Shown here: positions 43,744-49,612 of the stretch, in pieces | How positions within the stretch are numbered: the first letter of the stretch is position 1 | How the letters are laid out: each line of letters opens with the position of its first letter | From: Betaproteobacteria bacterium | Lineage (GTDB): Bacteria > Pseudomonadota > Gammaproteobacteria > Burkholderiales > JAEUOS01 | DNA: 61,547 nucleotides | Assembly: GCA_028292405.1 (NCBI GenBank) | Contig: JAQGMJ010000066.1 | Span: 1-61,547 of the forward strand | Direction of reading: 5' to 3' | Notes under the pieces: generated by a model | Database searches by the model: none | Told to the model about the DNA's origin: nothing | Seen by the model: only the letters and a program-made list of their open reading frames with translations | Program-made: the position numbers and the translations under genes

Positions 43744-43891
43744 GGAAGCGCAAACCGATTGGCGACGGTACCGGTCTTGACAACGCCAGTTGCAGTGAAG
43801 ACTCATATTGCCGCAGGCAATGTGATGTCGGAACTAAAACCGTGCGAGCCCACGAGGGCCTTGGGCGTTCGAATCGACCCCGCTTCCGCCA
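43744..43891 (+). tRNA. tRNA-Ser(TGA) with a 56-nt insertion in the anticodon loop
   Basis: The acceptor GGAAGCG/CGCTTCC is perfect, with G discriminator and CCA. The D-arm ACCG/CGGT, a class II variable arm (GAGCCC-acga-GGGC) and a T-arm with TTCGAAT are present. The anticodon loop starts CTTGA (anticodon TGA at 43778-43780) and resumes as AA-ACCG at 43837. The 56 nt between (43781-43836) sit at position 37/38, the classical tRNA intron site, and contain a 9-bp hairpin (43804-43824). Removing them restores the usual loop CTTGAAA. Total length is 148 nt. Confidence 0.75.
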
Positions 43892-43919
43892 ACCCCTTAC
43901 CCATCACGTATCAAATAAC

Positions 43920-43996
43920 TGGCGCGTAACTCAACGGTTCAGAGTACCTGGCTTTTAACCAGGGAGTTGTGGGTTCGAGTCCCACCGTGCCAACCA
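43920..43996 (+). tRNA. tRNA-Lys(TTT)
   Basis: Acceptor TGGCGCG/CGTGCCA, A, CCA. Anticodon arm CCTGG-CTTTTAA-CCAGG gives TTT. T-arm GTGGG-TTCGAGT-CCCAC. Confidence 0.92.
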
Positions 43997-44012
43997 GAAA
44001 AAAACAGAAAAA

Positions 44013-44088
44013 GCCGCGTTAGCTCATTCGGGAGAGCGCCTGATTGTCAATCAGGAGGTGAGGGGATCGAAACCCCTACGTGGCGCCA
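44013..44088 (+). tRNA. tRNA-Asp(GTC)
   Basis: Acceptor GCCGCGT/ACGTGGC, G, CCA. Anticodon arm CCTGA-TTGTCAA-TCAGG gives GTC. T-arm AGGGG-ATCGAAA-CCCCT, with A instead of T at the first loop position. Confidence 0.9.
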
Positions 44089-44101
44089 GTCGTAACGAAT
44101 C

Positions 44102-44177
44102 GCACCTCAAGCTGATCAGGTGACAGCGCCTGCCTGAAGAGCAGGAGAGCCAGGCTCGATACCTGGGAGGTGCACCA
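44102..44177 (+). tRNA. tRNA-Phe(GAA)
   Basis: Acceptor GCACCTC/GAGGTGC perfect, A, CCA. Anticodon arm CCTGC-CTGAAGA-GCAGG gives GAA. T-arm CCAGG-CTCGATA-CCTGG (loop C instead of T at 54). Confidence 0.9.
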
Positions 44178-44182
44178 TGAAT

Positions 44183-44278
44183 GCGGGATAGAGCGTAGTG
44201 GCAGCGTGCAAGTTTCATGAGCTTGCGCCTATCGACCCCGGCCGTTCGATTCGGCCTCCCGGAAACTAGAACCCGCCA
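44183..44278 (+). tRNA. tRNA-Met(CAT)-like with extra sequence before the 3' acceptor strand
   Basis: Anticodon loop TTCATGA on a GCAAGT/GCTTGC stem gives CAT. T-arm GGCCG-TTCGATT-CGGCC is intact. The 5' acceptor GCGGGAT pairs with AACCCGC near 44270-44276, but about 13 extra bases separate this strand from the T-arm, and a clean discriminator-CCA is missing. Possibly a degenerate or decoy tRNA. Confidence 0.6.
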
Positions 44279-44451
44279 AATGCAGCCAGACCCGGTCCGC
44301 TTCGCACCGTAATCGAAGAAGCCGCGTGCGCTGACAAGCCCGCAGTCGTCACATAGGCGGCGCGGGAATCCAGACCCCTGTGTGCGCGGCAAGCGTTCTT
44401 CCCTCCGAAAGTTTGAGTCAGAAGAAGCCGGACGCCACCGGCCATGAATAT
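44279..44451. other. Spacer inside the tRNA array
   Basis: A 173-base stretch with no tRNA fold I can complete. A short hairpin GCCGGacgccaCCGGC lies at 44427-44442. Confidence 0.4.
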
Positions 44452-44528
44452 GGGGATGTAACTCAACTCGCCAGAGTGCCCGCCCTGCAAGCGGGAAGTT
44501 GTGGGTTGGAATCCCACCATCTCCACCA
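44452..44528 (+). tRNA. tRNA-Ala(TGC)
   Basis: Acceptor GGGGATG/CATCTCC, A, CCA. Anticodon arm CCCGC-CCTGCAA-GCGGG gives TGC. T-arm GTGGG-TTGGAAT-CCCAC has G in place of the near-universal C56. The acceptor lacks the G3:U70 pair in its standard form: position 3 is G and its partner is T, so the G-U identity pair is in fact present. Confidence 0.87.
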
Positions 44529-44586
44529 CATGCGACGAATCAAAGCGTAGGCCCTTAAGCCGGGACGCTATTTCGTAGCAGTCCCT

Positions 44587-44660
44587 CATGAAATCGTCCG
44601 GCTTTGCCGGCGATTTCATGCCGATCAAGCCCGACAAAAGTAGGTTTGTACTTTTGTCGG
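44587..44660. repeat. Double-hairpin repeat, copy B (inverted)
   Basis: CATGAAATCG...CGATTTCATG (44587-44620) followed by CCGACAAAAGTA...TACTTTTGTCGG (44631-44660). This is copy A read on the other strand, with compensating changes that keep the stems. Confidence 0.85.
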
Positions 44661-44667
44661 AATCAAT

Positions 44668-44742
44668 GAACCGTTCGACTTCGGGTGAGGTCCGGGGACT
44701 TTCAATCCTCTTAGATGGGTTCGACTCCCATACGGTTTACCA
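44668..44742 (+). tRNA. tRNA-Glu(TTC)
   Basis: Acceptor GAACCGT/ACGGTTT, A, CCA. Anticodon arm GGGGA-CTTTCAA-TCCTC gives TTC. T-arm ATGGG-TTCGACT-CCCAT. Confidence 0.87.
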
Positions 44743-44743
44743 A

Positions 44744-44864
44744 TCACGCGCTCCGGCATGAAGACCTTGAAAGCACGCATTGCACAAATGAGATCCGAAG
44801 AATGGTCTTGGCGGACGCGCCCGTACTCCTCCCCGGGCGTGGTGGTGCAAGCCGGAGCGCGTGA
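44744..44864. ncRNA. Closed-stem structured RNA inside the array
   Basis: A perfect 14-bp inverted repeat (TCACGCGCTCCGGC at 44744-44757 and its complement at 44851-44864) encloses about 93 bases that form further stems (AAGACC...GGTCTT; GACGCGCCCG...CGGGCGT). It sits between tRNA-Glu and tRNA-Thr and is not a tRNA. An open minus-strand frame here is not credible. Strand and function are unknown. Confidence 0.55.
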
Positions 44865-44895
44865 CCCCATGTTGTTGCTGTTGTGTCGTTCCAAA

Positions 44896-44984
44896 GCCCA
44901 CGTAGCTCAGCAGGCGAGAGCAGCCGTCTTGTAAGCGGCAGGTCGCAGGTTCGCTCATTTGCAATGCGCGTGCCGTGGGCGCCA
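44896..44984 (+). tRNA. tRNA-Thr(TGT) with enlarged T-loop
   Basis: Acceptor GCCCACG/CGTGGGC perfect, G, CCA. Anticodon loop CTTGTAA gives TGT. The T-stem GCAGG pairs with CGTGC (one mismatch), but the loop begins TTCG and continues with extra sequence holding a small hairpin (CATT-tgc-AATG) instead of closing after seven bases. Confidence 0.78.
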
Positions 44985-44989
44985 GATAT

Positions 44990-45076
44990 GGTCGTGTAGT
45001 CGAGAGGTCGCAGACAGCGCTCTTTGAAAGCGTGTACGCAGGTTCGCTCAGTTTAAATGAGCTGCCACGGCTGCCA
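44990..45076 (+). tRNA. tRNA-Gln(TTG) with hairpin in the T-loop
   Basis: Acceptor GGTCGTG/CACGGCT (wobbles), G, CCA. Anticodon arm GCGCT-CTTTGAA-AGCGT gives TTG. After TTCG the T-loop contains CTCA-gtttaaa-TGAG, a 15-nt hairpin, before the T-stem closes with CTGC. Five bases from the preceding tRNA. Confidence 0.78.
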
Positions 45077-45101
45077 GTTCATTTTCATCCACATCATCCA
45101 T

Positions 45102-45176
45102 AGCACGCTGGCCGAGTGACGAGGCATCCGCCTGCAAAGCGGAACACGGCTGGTTCGATTCCAGCGCGTGCTTCCA
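45102..45176 (+). tRNA. tRNA-Cys(GCA)
   Basis: Acceptor AGCACGC/GCGTGCT perfect, T discriminator (usual U73 for Cys), CCA. Anticodon arm TCCGC-CTGCAAA-GCGGA gives GCA. T-arm GCTGG-TTCGATT-CCAGC. Confidence 0.92.
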
Positions 45177-45198
45177 TATCTTTCAGAGAGCGCTTCGG

Positions 45199-45271
45199 GT
45201 TGGCCTTAGCTCAAAGGCAGAGTCCCGTACTGTGAATTCGGTGGACGTCGGTTCGACCCCGACAGGTCAAC
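45199..45271 (+). tRNA. tRNA-His(GTG) without CCA, in an extended acceptor helix
   Basis: G-1 (45199) pairs with C73 (45271), the histidine hallmark; acceptor TTGGCCT/AGGTCAA. Anticodon loop CTGTGAA gives GTG; its stem has a T-T mismatch. T-arm GTCGG-TTCGACC-CCGAC. CCG follows instead of CCA, and pairing continues outward to 45190 and 45280 (17 bp, one mismatch). Confidence 0.8.
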
Positions 45272-45295
45272 CCGAAACGCTTTCGAAAGTCTTAT

Positions 45296-45382
45296 TGCCC
45301 GGTCGCCAAGCTGGTGACGCAGCGCACTGTTAATGCACCTACGGCAGCTCGCGCATGGAAAATGAGCCTGCCCGGGCAGCCA
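45296..45382 (+). tRNA. tRNA-Asn(GTT) with hairpin in the T-loop
   Basis: Acceptor TGCCCGG/CCGGGCA perfect, G, CCA. Anticodon loop CTGTTAA gives GTT; the stem has one mismatch. The T-stem GGCAG/CTGCC encloses CTCG plus a CGCAT-ggaaa-ATGAG hairpin instead of a seven-base loop. Confidence 0.77.
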
Positions 45383-45391
45383 TTCACCGAC

Positions 45392-45466
45392 AACCCGTTC
45401 GTCCAGTGGCCAGGACCCCGGTCGCCAAAACCGGAGACGGCGGTTCGAATCCGTCACGGGTTGCCA
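45392..45466 (+). tRNA. tRNA-Trp(CCA)-like, non-U33 anticodon loop
   Basis: Acceptor AACCCGT/ACGGGTT, G, CCA. Anticodon stem CCGGT/ACCGG is perfect, but the loop CGCCAAA has G instead of the invariant U33, giving CCA (Trp) by position. The D-arm resembles a tRNA-Glu body. T-arm GGCGG-TTCGAAT-CCGTC. Confidence 0.7.
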
Positions 45467-45489
45467 CCCATTTGCCAAACAAACCAGAT

Positions 45490-45577
45490 GCCGCCGTAAC
45501 TCAATGGATCAGAGTGCCTCGTTTCGGCCGGGCAAGCTGCGGGTTCCTCATTGGCGATACCCCTGCCGGCGGCTCCA
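45490..45577 (+). tRNA. tRNA-Arg(TCG) with enlarged T-loop
   Basis: Acceptor GCCGCCG/CGGCGGC perfect, T, CCA. The anticodon loop is TTTCGGC (anticodon TCG) on a CCTCG/CGGGC stem with a mismatched outer pair. The T-stem GCGGG/CCTGC encloses about 18 bases starting TTCCTCATT instead of a normal loop. Confidence 0.72.
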
Positions 45578-45580
45578 CGT

Positions 45581-46036
45581 TCAAAAGAAATACCAGGCGC
45601 CGGCGGCGGCGATCAGTATCAGGACCACCATCCAGGTGCCCGCCCCCGCGCGCGGCACCTCGCCCGGCGACAGGCCATTGGGCATGATGCCGGAGCGTTG
45701 CTCCAGCGCATCCACCGCCTCCTTCGCTTCCCGCAGGCCCAGCCCGGTTTGCTGGCGCATCAGGGCGATCGCCCCGAGCTTGCTGCCCCGGCGCAGCGCC
45801 GCGACGACATCCTCTGTCTTCGCACTCGCCGCCTGCGCAGCCGCGCCGAAGGCGGGCGCGGCCGCCCGCGGCGGCGGCACCTCGACCACCCGGCCCCGCT
45901 CGTAAGCGTCAAGGATGTCCTTGGCCTCCTTCAGGCCGAGTCCGGTGGCGGTACGCAGAAGCTTGGTCGCCTTGATCATCTCGCCGCGATGCAGCGCGTC
46001 AAGGACCTGTTGCGGAAGTGGATTGCCGGGCGCCAT
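45581..46036 (-). CDS. Tail-anchored protein with two ribosomal L7/L12 C-terminal-like repeats
   Basis: A 151-residue protein. Two repeats (about 8-48 and 75-113) each end in the L7/L12 factor-binding motif: TGLGLKEAKDILDA and TGLGLREAKEAVDA. A Pro/Ala linker separates them, and the last 18 residues (TWMVVLILIAAAGAWYFF) form a membrane anchor. In L7/L12 this motif contacts EF-G, EF-Tu and other translation GTPases. The L12 N-terminal dimer domain is absent, so it is not a normal stalk protein. It is antisense to the tRNA array, and an EF-G paralog lies 5 kb downstream. Confidence 0.8.
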   Translation of the reverse strand: MAPGNPLPQQVLDALHRGEMIKATKLLRTATGLGLKEAKDILDAYERGRVVEVPPPRAAAPAFGAAAQAASAKTEDVVAALRRGSKLGAIALMRQQTGLGLREAKEAVDALEQRSGIMPNGLSPGEVPRAGAGTWMVVLILIAAAGAWYFF

Positions 46037-46113
46037 AGGCCTCCTGCCGAGTGGATGCGTTCACGCCATGGTAAACCGCAAAGTGAAATTCGCGATGCCT
46101 CACTGCCCGCGAA

Positions 46114-46201
46114 GGAAGGTTGCCAGAGTGGTAATGGAACGGTTTGCTAAACCGTGGCCGCGCAAGCGGCCCCAGAGGTTCAATCCCTCTACCTTCCGCC
46201 A
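46114..46201 (+). tRNA. tRNA-Ser(GCT)
   Basis: Fully canonical class II tRNA: acceptor GGAAGGT/ACCTTCC, G, CCA; anticodon arm ACGGT-TTGCTAA-ACCGT gives GCT; long variable arm GGCCGC-gcaa-GCGGCC; T-arm AGAGG-TTCAATC-CCTCT. Confidence 0.95.
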
Positions 46202-46205
46202 GCCA

Positions 46206-48344
46206 TCAACGCTGCGCCCCCGCGCTGGCAACCGCCGTCAAGGTATCCGCGGTCTCGGCGACGCGGTCCGCCGCCTGCTCCGCCAGCTTCAGGCGCCGCT
46301 GCACCCAGGGCAGCAGCGCGTTGGTGGCGACCTCTTTCGGCAGGCCGGGCGCGTCTTCTGGCGCGGCTTCGGCGGCGGGCACTTCGCGCTTGCGTTCGGT
46401 ATCGAGCGACTGTGTCATCTCGGCCACCGCCAGTTGCAGGGCGAGTTCGGTCTCGGCGCGATTGAGGTCGTCCTGGCGGCGGGTCAGCGTGCCGCGCAAC
46501 GAGGCGAGATGGCCGAGCAGCGCATGGCTGTGGCGCAGCAGCGCGGCCAGCGTGACAAGCGGCAGGCGCACGCGCGAAGGCTCGACGCCGGTGCGCTGCG
46601 CGGTGGCGGCGATCGCGCCCAGTGCCTCATAGACCTCGCGCCGCGCCAGACGCAGTTGCAGCTCCGAGCCGGCGGGGTCGGGCCAGCGCAGCACTTCGGT
46701 CGCCAGTTGCGCCAGCGCCTTGCGCACACGGGTGATCACGCCGGGCAGGGCGCGCTTTTCCCACGAAGGCAGCACGTAGCCGAAGCCCCAGGCCAAAAGC
46801 GCGCCAAGAAAGGTGTCGGCCAGGCGCTCGAACACCGCGAAGCCCTCGTCGGGAAAAGCCAGGTGGGCCTGCAGCAGCGCCATCACCGTGGCGGCGATCG
46901 ACGTTACCAGGTAGCGCTGGGTGGCGAAGGAATGCGCCACGCCGACGGCGAGCAAGAACGTGGTGGCCGTCGCCCAGCCGGCGCCGAAACGCGAGAGGCC
47001 CAGCACCAGCAGGCAGCCGAGGATGGTGCCGGCCACTCGCGCGTTGCGCCGTGAAATGGTCTGCTCCAGGTTGCCGCGCAATACCACTGCAACGGAGAGG
47101 ATCAGCCACACCGGGTGCGAAGCCCAGGGCAGCGCCTCGCCGATGAAGTAGGCGGAGAACAGCGCGATGCCCATGCGCAGCGCATGGCGCAGCACCGGCG
47201 AGCGCAGGGTGGCGTGGCGCTTGAGCGCCGACAGCGGCCAGCCCTCGGCGGAAATGAACAGCTTCAGATCCGCTTGCTGCAGCGGCATGTAAACCGGGCC
47301 GCCGCGCATCAGCGCCTGCATTTGCAGCAGGTCGTCGTGCAGGCGGCGGGCGCGGTCGAGCAGGGCCACCAGCAGGCGCGCGCGCGGGTCCTTTTCCTCG
47401 AACACGCTGTCGCCCGCCAGGGTGCCGAGCAGGCCCGGCTCGGCCTTGCGCTCGCGCAGCTTGCCGCCGCCGCGCACCGAGGCCTCGATGTCGTCGATCG
47501 CCAGGGCGTAACTGAGCAGGGTGGTCGCCAGCACGCGGCGCACGCGCTCGCCGGGGCTGTCGTGGCCGAGCAGCTCGGTGTCGAGTTCGCTCGCCAGCAG
47601 GGTGTCGCGCAAGTCGATGGTCAGCAGCAGCAGGCCGGTCTGGTGGCGGGCGCGGCCGTCGCCCTGTTTTTCCAGCAGCAGATCGCGCGCCAGTTGCAGG
47701 CGCTCGTCCAGGCGCGCTTCGTTTTCGATCCAGTCCTGCAGCTCGGTCGAGCCGTCGCCGCTGCGCGGCGCTTCTTCATACAGCCGGGCGCGCGAACGCA
47801 GCAGCCCGGCGGTGGCGCCCAGCGCCGCCGCCAATGCGAGGGTGCGGTAGCGCGGCTGCAGCACGGCGGAGGCGGCCAGCGACCAGCCGAAATACAGCGC
47901 CGCGCCGAACACCGTCCACGCCGTCTCGCTCACGCTCTCGGCCAGGCTCTCCGGCGGCGGCGCCGCCATGGTGAAAATGAAGGCGAGGATGCCAACGAAA
48001 GACACCGGCCCGGCGCGCGGCCCCCAGGCCAGCGCCATCATCGAGGCAAACGCCACCAGGCCGATCAGCGGGCCCGTCACCGCCGGGTAGGGCCGGCTCA
48101 CGTGTACCAGGAACGTTACGGCGGTGGCCACGCTCCCCGCCAGCAGCACGCGGCGCCAGGTGCGCCCCGGCGTCAGCGGCACGTCGGCCAGCGAAGCGCA
48201 GATCGCGCCGGTGAGCGCGCCCAGCGCCGCCGACCGCCCGCCCAGCGCCGTCATCAGCACCTGGATCATGCCCACGCCCAGCGCCACGGCAATGCCGTTG
48301 ATGATGTGCGCGGGCAGGCGGTGGGAAAGGGCGCGGGGGATCAT
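46206..48344 (-). CDS. FUSC-family inner-membrane protein (YccS/aromatic-acid exporter type)
   Basis: A 712-residue membrane protein with two sets of about six transmembrane segments (about 15-165 and 385-510) separated by a soluble region, the FUSC arrangement. The second set includes the conserved region PVWLILSVAVVLRGNLEQTISRRNARVAGTILGC. A long charged helical tail follows. FUSC proteins export aromatic acids or other organic anions, or modulate the envelope. The ATG at 48344 starts 11 bases from repeat copy C. It lies antisense inside the tRNA array and interrupts it. Confidence 0.85.
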   Translation of the reverse strand: MIPRALSHRLPAHIINGIAVALGVGMIQVLMTALGGRSAALGALTGAICASLADVPLTPGRTWRRVLLAGSVATAVTFLVHVSRPYPAVTGPLIGLVAFASMMALAWGPRAGPVSFVGILAFIFTMAAPPPESLAESVSETAWTVFGAALYFGWSLAASAVLQPRYRTLALAAALGATAGLLRSRARLYEEAPRSGDGSTELQDWIENEARLDERLQLARDLLLEKQGDGRARHQTGLLLLTIDLRDTLLASELDTELLGHDSPGERVRRVLATTLLSYALAIDDIEASVRGGGKLRERKAEPGLLGTLAGDSVFEEKDPRARLLVALLDRARRLHDDLLQMQALMRGGPVYMPLQQADLKLFISAEGWPLSALKRHATLRSPVLRHALRMGIALFSAYFIGEALPWASHPVWLILSVAVVLRGNLEQTISRRNARVAGTILGCLLVLGLSRFGAGWATATTFLLAVGVAHSFATQRYLVTSIAATVMALLQAHLAFPDEGFAVFERLADTFLGALLAWGFGYVLPSWEKRALPGVITRVRKALAQLATEVLRWPDPAGSELQLRLARREVYEALGAIAATAQRTGVEPSRVRLPLVTLAALLRHSHALLGHLASLRGTLTRRQDDLNRAETELALQLAVAEMTQSLDTERKREVPAAEAAPEDAPGLPKEVATNALLPWVQRRLKLAEQAADRVAETADTLTAVASAGAQR

Positions 48345-48355
48345 TAGGCAATTAT

Positions 48356-48429
48356 CAGGCAAAAGTAAAAACCTACTTTTGCCTGGCTCTATTTGCGAAA
48401 AATCGCTGGCAGAGCCAGTCGATTTCTCG
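48356..48429. repeat. Double-hairpin repeat, copy C
   Basis: CAGGCAAAAGTA...TACTTTTGCCTG (48356-48385), then CGAAAAATCG-CTGGC...GCCAG-tCGATTTCTCG (about 48396-48429). Same order as copy A, with stem-preserving differences. Confidence 0.85.
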
Positions 48430-48470
48430 GACTAACTGCAACGAAAAGCCCTGCCTTCGACGAACAGCAC

Positions 48471-48547
48471 CGGGAAGTGGCGCAAGCGGCAGACGCGGCC
48501 GCCTTAAAAGCGGTTTGGTGAGGGTTCGAATCCCTCCTTCCCGACCA
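48471..48547 (+). tRNA. tRNA-Leu(TAA) lacking the long variable arm
   Basis: Acceptor CGGGAAG/CTTCCCG perfect, A, CCA. Anticodon arm GCCGC-CTTAAAA-GCGGT gives TAA. The variable region is only about 5 nt, whereas bacterial leucine tRNAs are class II. T-arm GAGGG-TTCGAAT-CCCTC. Confidence 0.82.
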
Positions 48548-48560
48548 GGTTACGGAGCAG

Positions 48561-48650
48561 GCGATGCAGACGGCAATCGGCAGACCCTCCTTGGCGTTAC
48601 GTGAGCTCAAACCTCACGGCTTCCCCGTTCGAATCGGGGGCATCGCACCA
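48561..48650 (+). tRNA. tRNA-Leu(CAA)-like, rearranged core
   Basis: Acceptor GCGATGC/GCATCGC perfect, A, CCA. Anticodon arm CGTGAG-CTCAAAC-CTCACG gives CAA. About 13 extra bases lie between the D-arm and the anticodon arm, and the long variable arm is missing. T-arm CCCCG-TTCGAAT-CGGGG. Confidence 0.72.
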
Positions 48651-48660
48651 GCAAGGCAAA

Positions 48661-48738
48661 GCGCCCTTAGCTCAGTGGAATCAGAGCAGCCGGCTTCTAC
48701 CCGGCGGGTCGGAGGTTCGAATCCTCCAGGGCGCGCCA
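48661..48738 (+). tRNA. tRNA-Arg(TCT)
   Basis: Canonical: acceptor GCGCCCT/AGGGCGC, G, CCA; anticodon arm GCCGG-CTTCTAC-CCGGC gives TCT; T-arm GGAGG-TTCGAAT-CCTCC. Confidence 0.94.
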
Positions 48739-48767
48739 CAAGAGAGTTTCAACGCAACATCGCATCA

Positions 48768-48857
48768 CTGGGTTTGCTCAGTCGGCTTGGCGCGCCTGGC
48801 TTGGGACTCCGCATCAAAACTCACGGGCCGGAGGTTCAAATCTTCCAACCCAGACCA
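48768..48857 (+). tRNA. tRNA-like with expanded anticodon domain (Pro TGG or Leu CAA)
   Basis: Acceptor CTGGGTT/AACCCAG perfect, A, CCA; T-arm GGAGG-TTCAAAT-CTTCC. The anticodon domain does not close as 5+7 bases. GCCTG can pair with CGGGC around a 25-base loop that contains both CTTGGGA (TGG, Pro) and ATCAAAA (CAA, Leu). Either a degenerate tRNA or one with an inserted segment. Confidence 0.6.
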
Positions 48858-48861
48858 CCTT

Positions 48862-48895
48862 CGGGCAAGGCAATCGTGGTTTGCCCGTTTTGTTT
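48862..48895 (+). terminator. Intrinsic terminator within the array
   Basis: CGGGCAA (48862-48868) pairs with TTGCCCG (48881-48887), followed by TTTTGTTT. Confidence 0.8.
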
Positions 48896-48993
48896 GGCCT
48901 TAACCCGGCCGGCGGATATCGACCGGGTGAGGTGATCAGCCGGCACGCATTGGCGTCAAGGGGTTTCCGCCGCCCCGCCGGCATCATGCATTG

Positions 48994-49068
48994 CGTCGTA
49001 TAGCTCAACGGTAGAGCACCCGCCCGATAAGCGGGAGGCTGGTGGTTCAAATCCATCTGCGGCGACCA
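48994..49068 (+). tRNA. tRNA-Ile(GAT)
   Basis: Acceptor CGTCGTA/TGCGGCG (two wobbles), A, CCA. Anticodon arm CCCGC-CCGATAA-GCGGG gives GAT. T-arm GGTGG-TTCAAAT-CCATC. Confidence 0.88.
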
Positions 49069-49080
49069 TTTTTTTCAACC

Positions 49081-49159
49081 CTGCGCGTAGGAAAGTCCGG
49101 TTTAATCCGCCTGCCTTGGGAGCAGGAGACCGCTGGTTCAAATCCAGCCGCGCAGACCA
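49081..49159 (+). tRNA. tRNA-Pro(TGG)
   Basis: Acceptor CTGCGCG/CGCGCAG perfect, A, CCA. Anticodon arm CCTGC-CTTGGGA-GCAGG gives TGG. The D-loop is enlarged, with only a GGA/TCC D-stem. T-arm GCTGG-TTCAAAT-CCAGC. Confidence 0.88.
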
Positions 49160-49180
49160 ATTTCAATGAAAGGAGCAGTG

Positions 49181-49426
49181 ATGGACATCAAAGCCATGGT
49201 CGGCGGCGGCCGCAAGGTCCGCTTTCGCTCCTACCGCGAGCGCGAGTTCTGGTACGAGACCGAATGCGGCTTCATCTTCCCGGTGCCGCTGGACGAACTG
49301 GAAAGCGCCGAACTCCTGGCCGAGGACAAGGCCATTCTCTTCATGCGCTACATCCGCAAGCATGCGGCGCTGATCGAGGGCGCGCGCTTCGCGCAAAACG
49401 CGGCGCAGAGCGCGGCGCAGGCATAG
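49181..49426 (+). CDS. Small protein of unknown function within the tRNA array
   Basis: An 81-residue basic/acidic cytoplasmic protein (MDIKAMVGGGRKVRFRSYRERE, then FWYETECGFIFPVPLDELES and an Ala-rich C-terminus). The family is not recognised. It has a strong GAAAGGAGCAG ribosome site 21 bases after tRNA-Pro and is the only protein gene on the array's own strand within the array, so it is probably co-transcribed with the tRNAs. Confidence 0.7.
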   Translation: MDIKAMVGGGRKVRFRSYREREFWYETECGFIFPVPLDELESAELLAEDKAILFMRYIRKHAALIEGARFAQNAAQSAAQA

Positions 49427-49432
49427 GGCCGT

Positions 49433-49507
49433 GGTTCGGTAGCTCAGCGGCAGAGCGGCACCCTCATAAGGTGAAGGTCGCAGGATCGTCCCCTGCCCGA
49501 ACCACCA
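49433..49507 (+). tRNA. tRNA-Met(CAT)
   Basis: Acceptor GGTTCGG/CCGAACC perfect, A, CCA. The anticodon loop CTCATAA gives CAT, on a stem with one mismatched outer pair. T-stem GCAGG/CCTGC with the unusual loop ATCGTCC. Could also be tRNA-Ile2 after lysidine modification. Confidence 0.82.
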
Positions 49508-49518
49508 ACTCCATTTCA

Positions 49519-49605
49519 GCGCGCGTGGCGGAATCGGTAAACGCACCGGGTCGAGAGCCCGGCGTTCTAAGGACATTCCGGGTTCGAATCCCGGCGTGCG
49601 CACCA
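49519..49605 (+). tRNA. tRNA-Leu(GAG)
   Basis: Canonical class II: acceptor GCGCGCG/CGTGCGC, A, CCA; anticodon arm CCGGG-TCGAGAG-CCCGG gives GAG; long variable arm; T-arm CCGGG-TTCGAAT-CCCGG. Confidence 0.95.
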
Positions 49606-49612
49606 GGTCAAT

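Noticed and set aside
43781..43836. Group I intron in tRNA-Ser
   Set aside because: Only 56 nt, far too short, and lacks the P/Q/R/S core elements.
44051..45478. Several minus-strand frames of 75-123 codons across the tRNA genes
   Set aside because: They are complements of tRNA sequences, contain repeated GGxxxEPxxxR-like strings produced by reverse-complemented T-arms, and are not genes.
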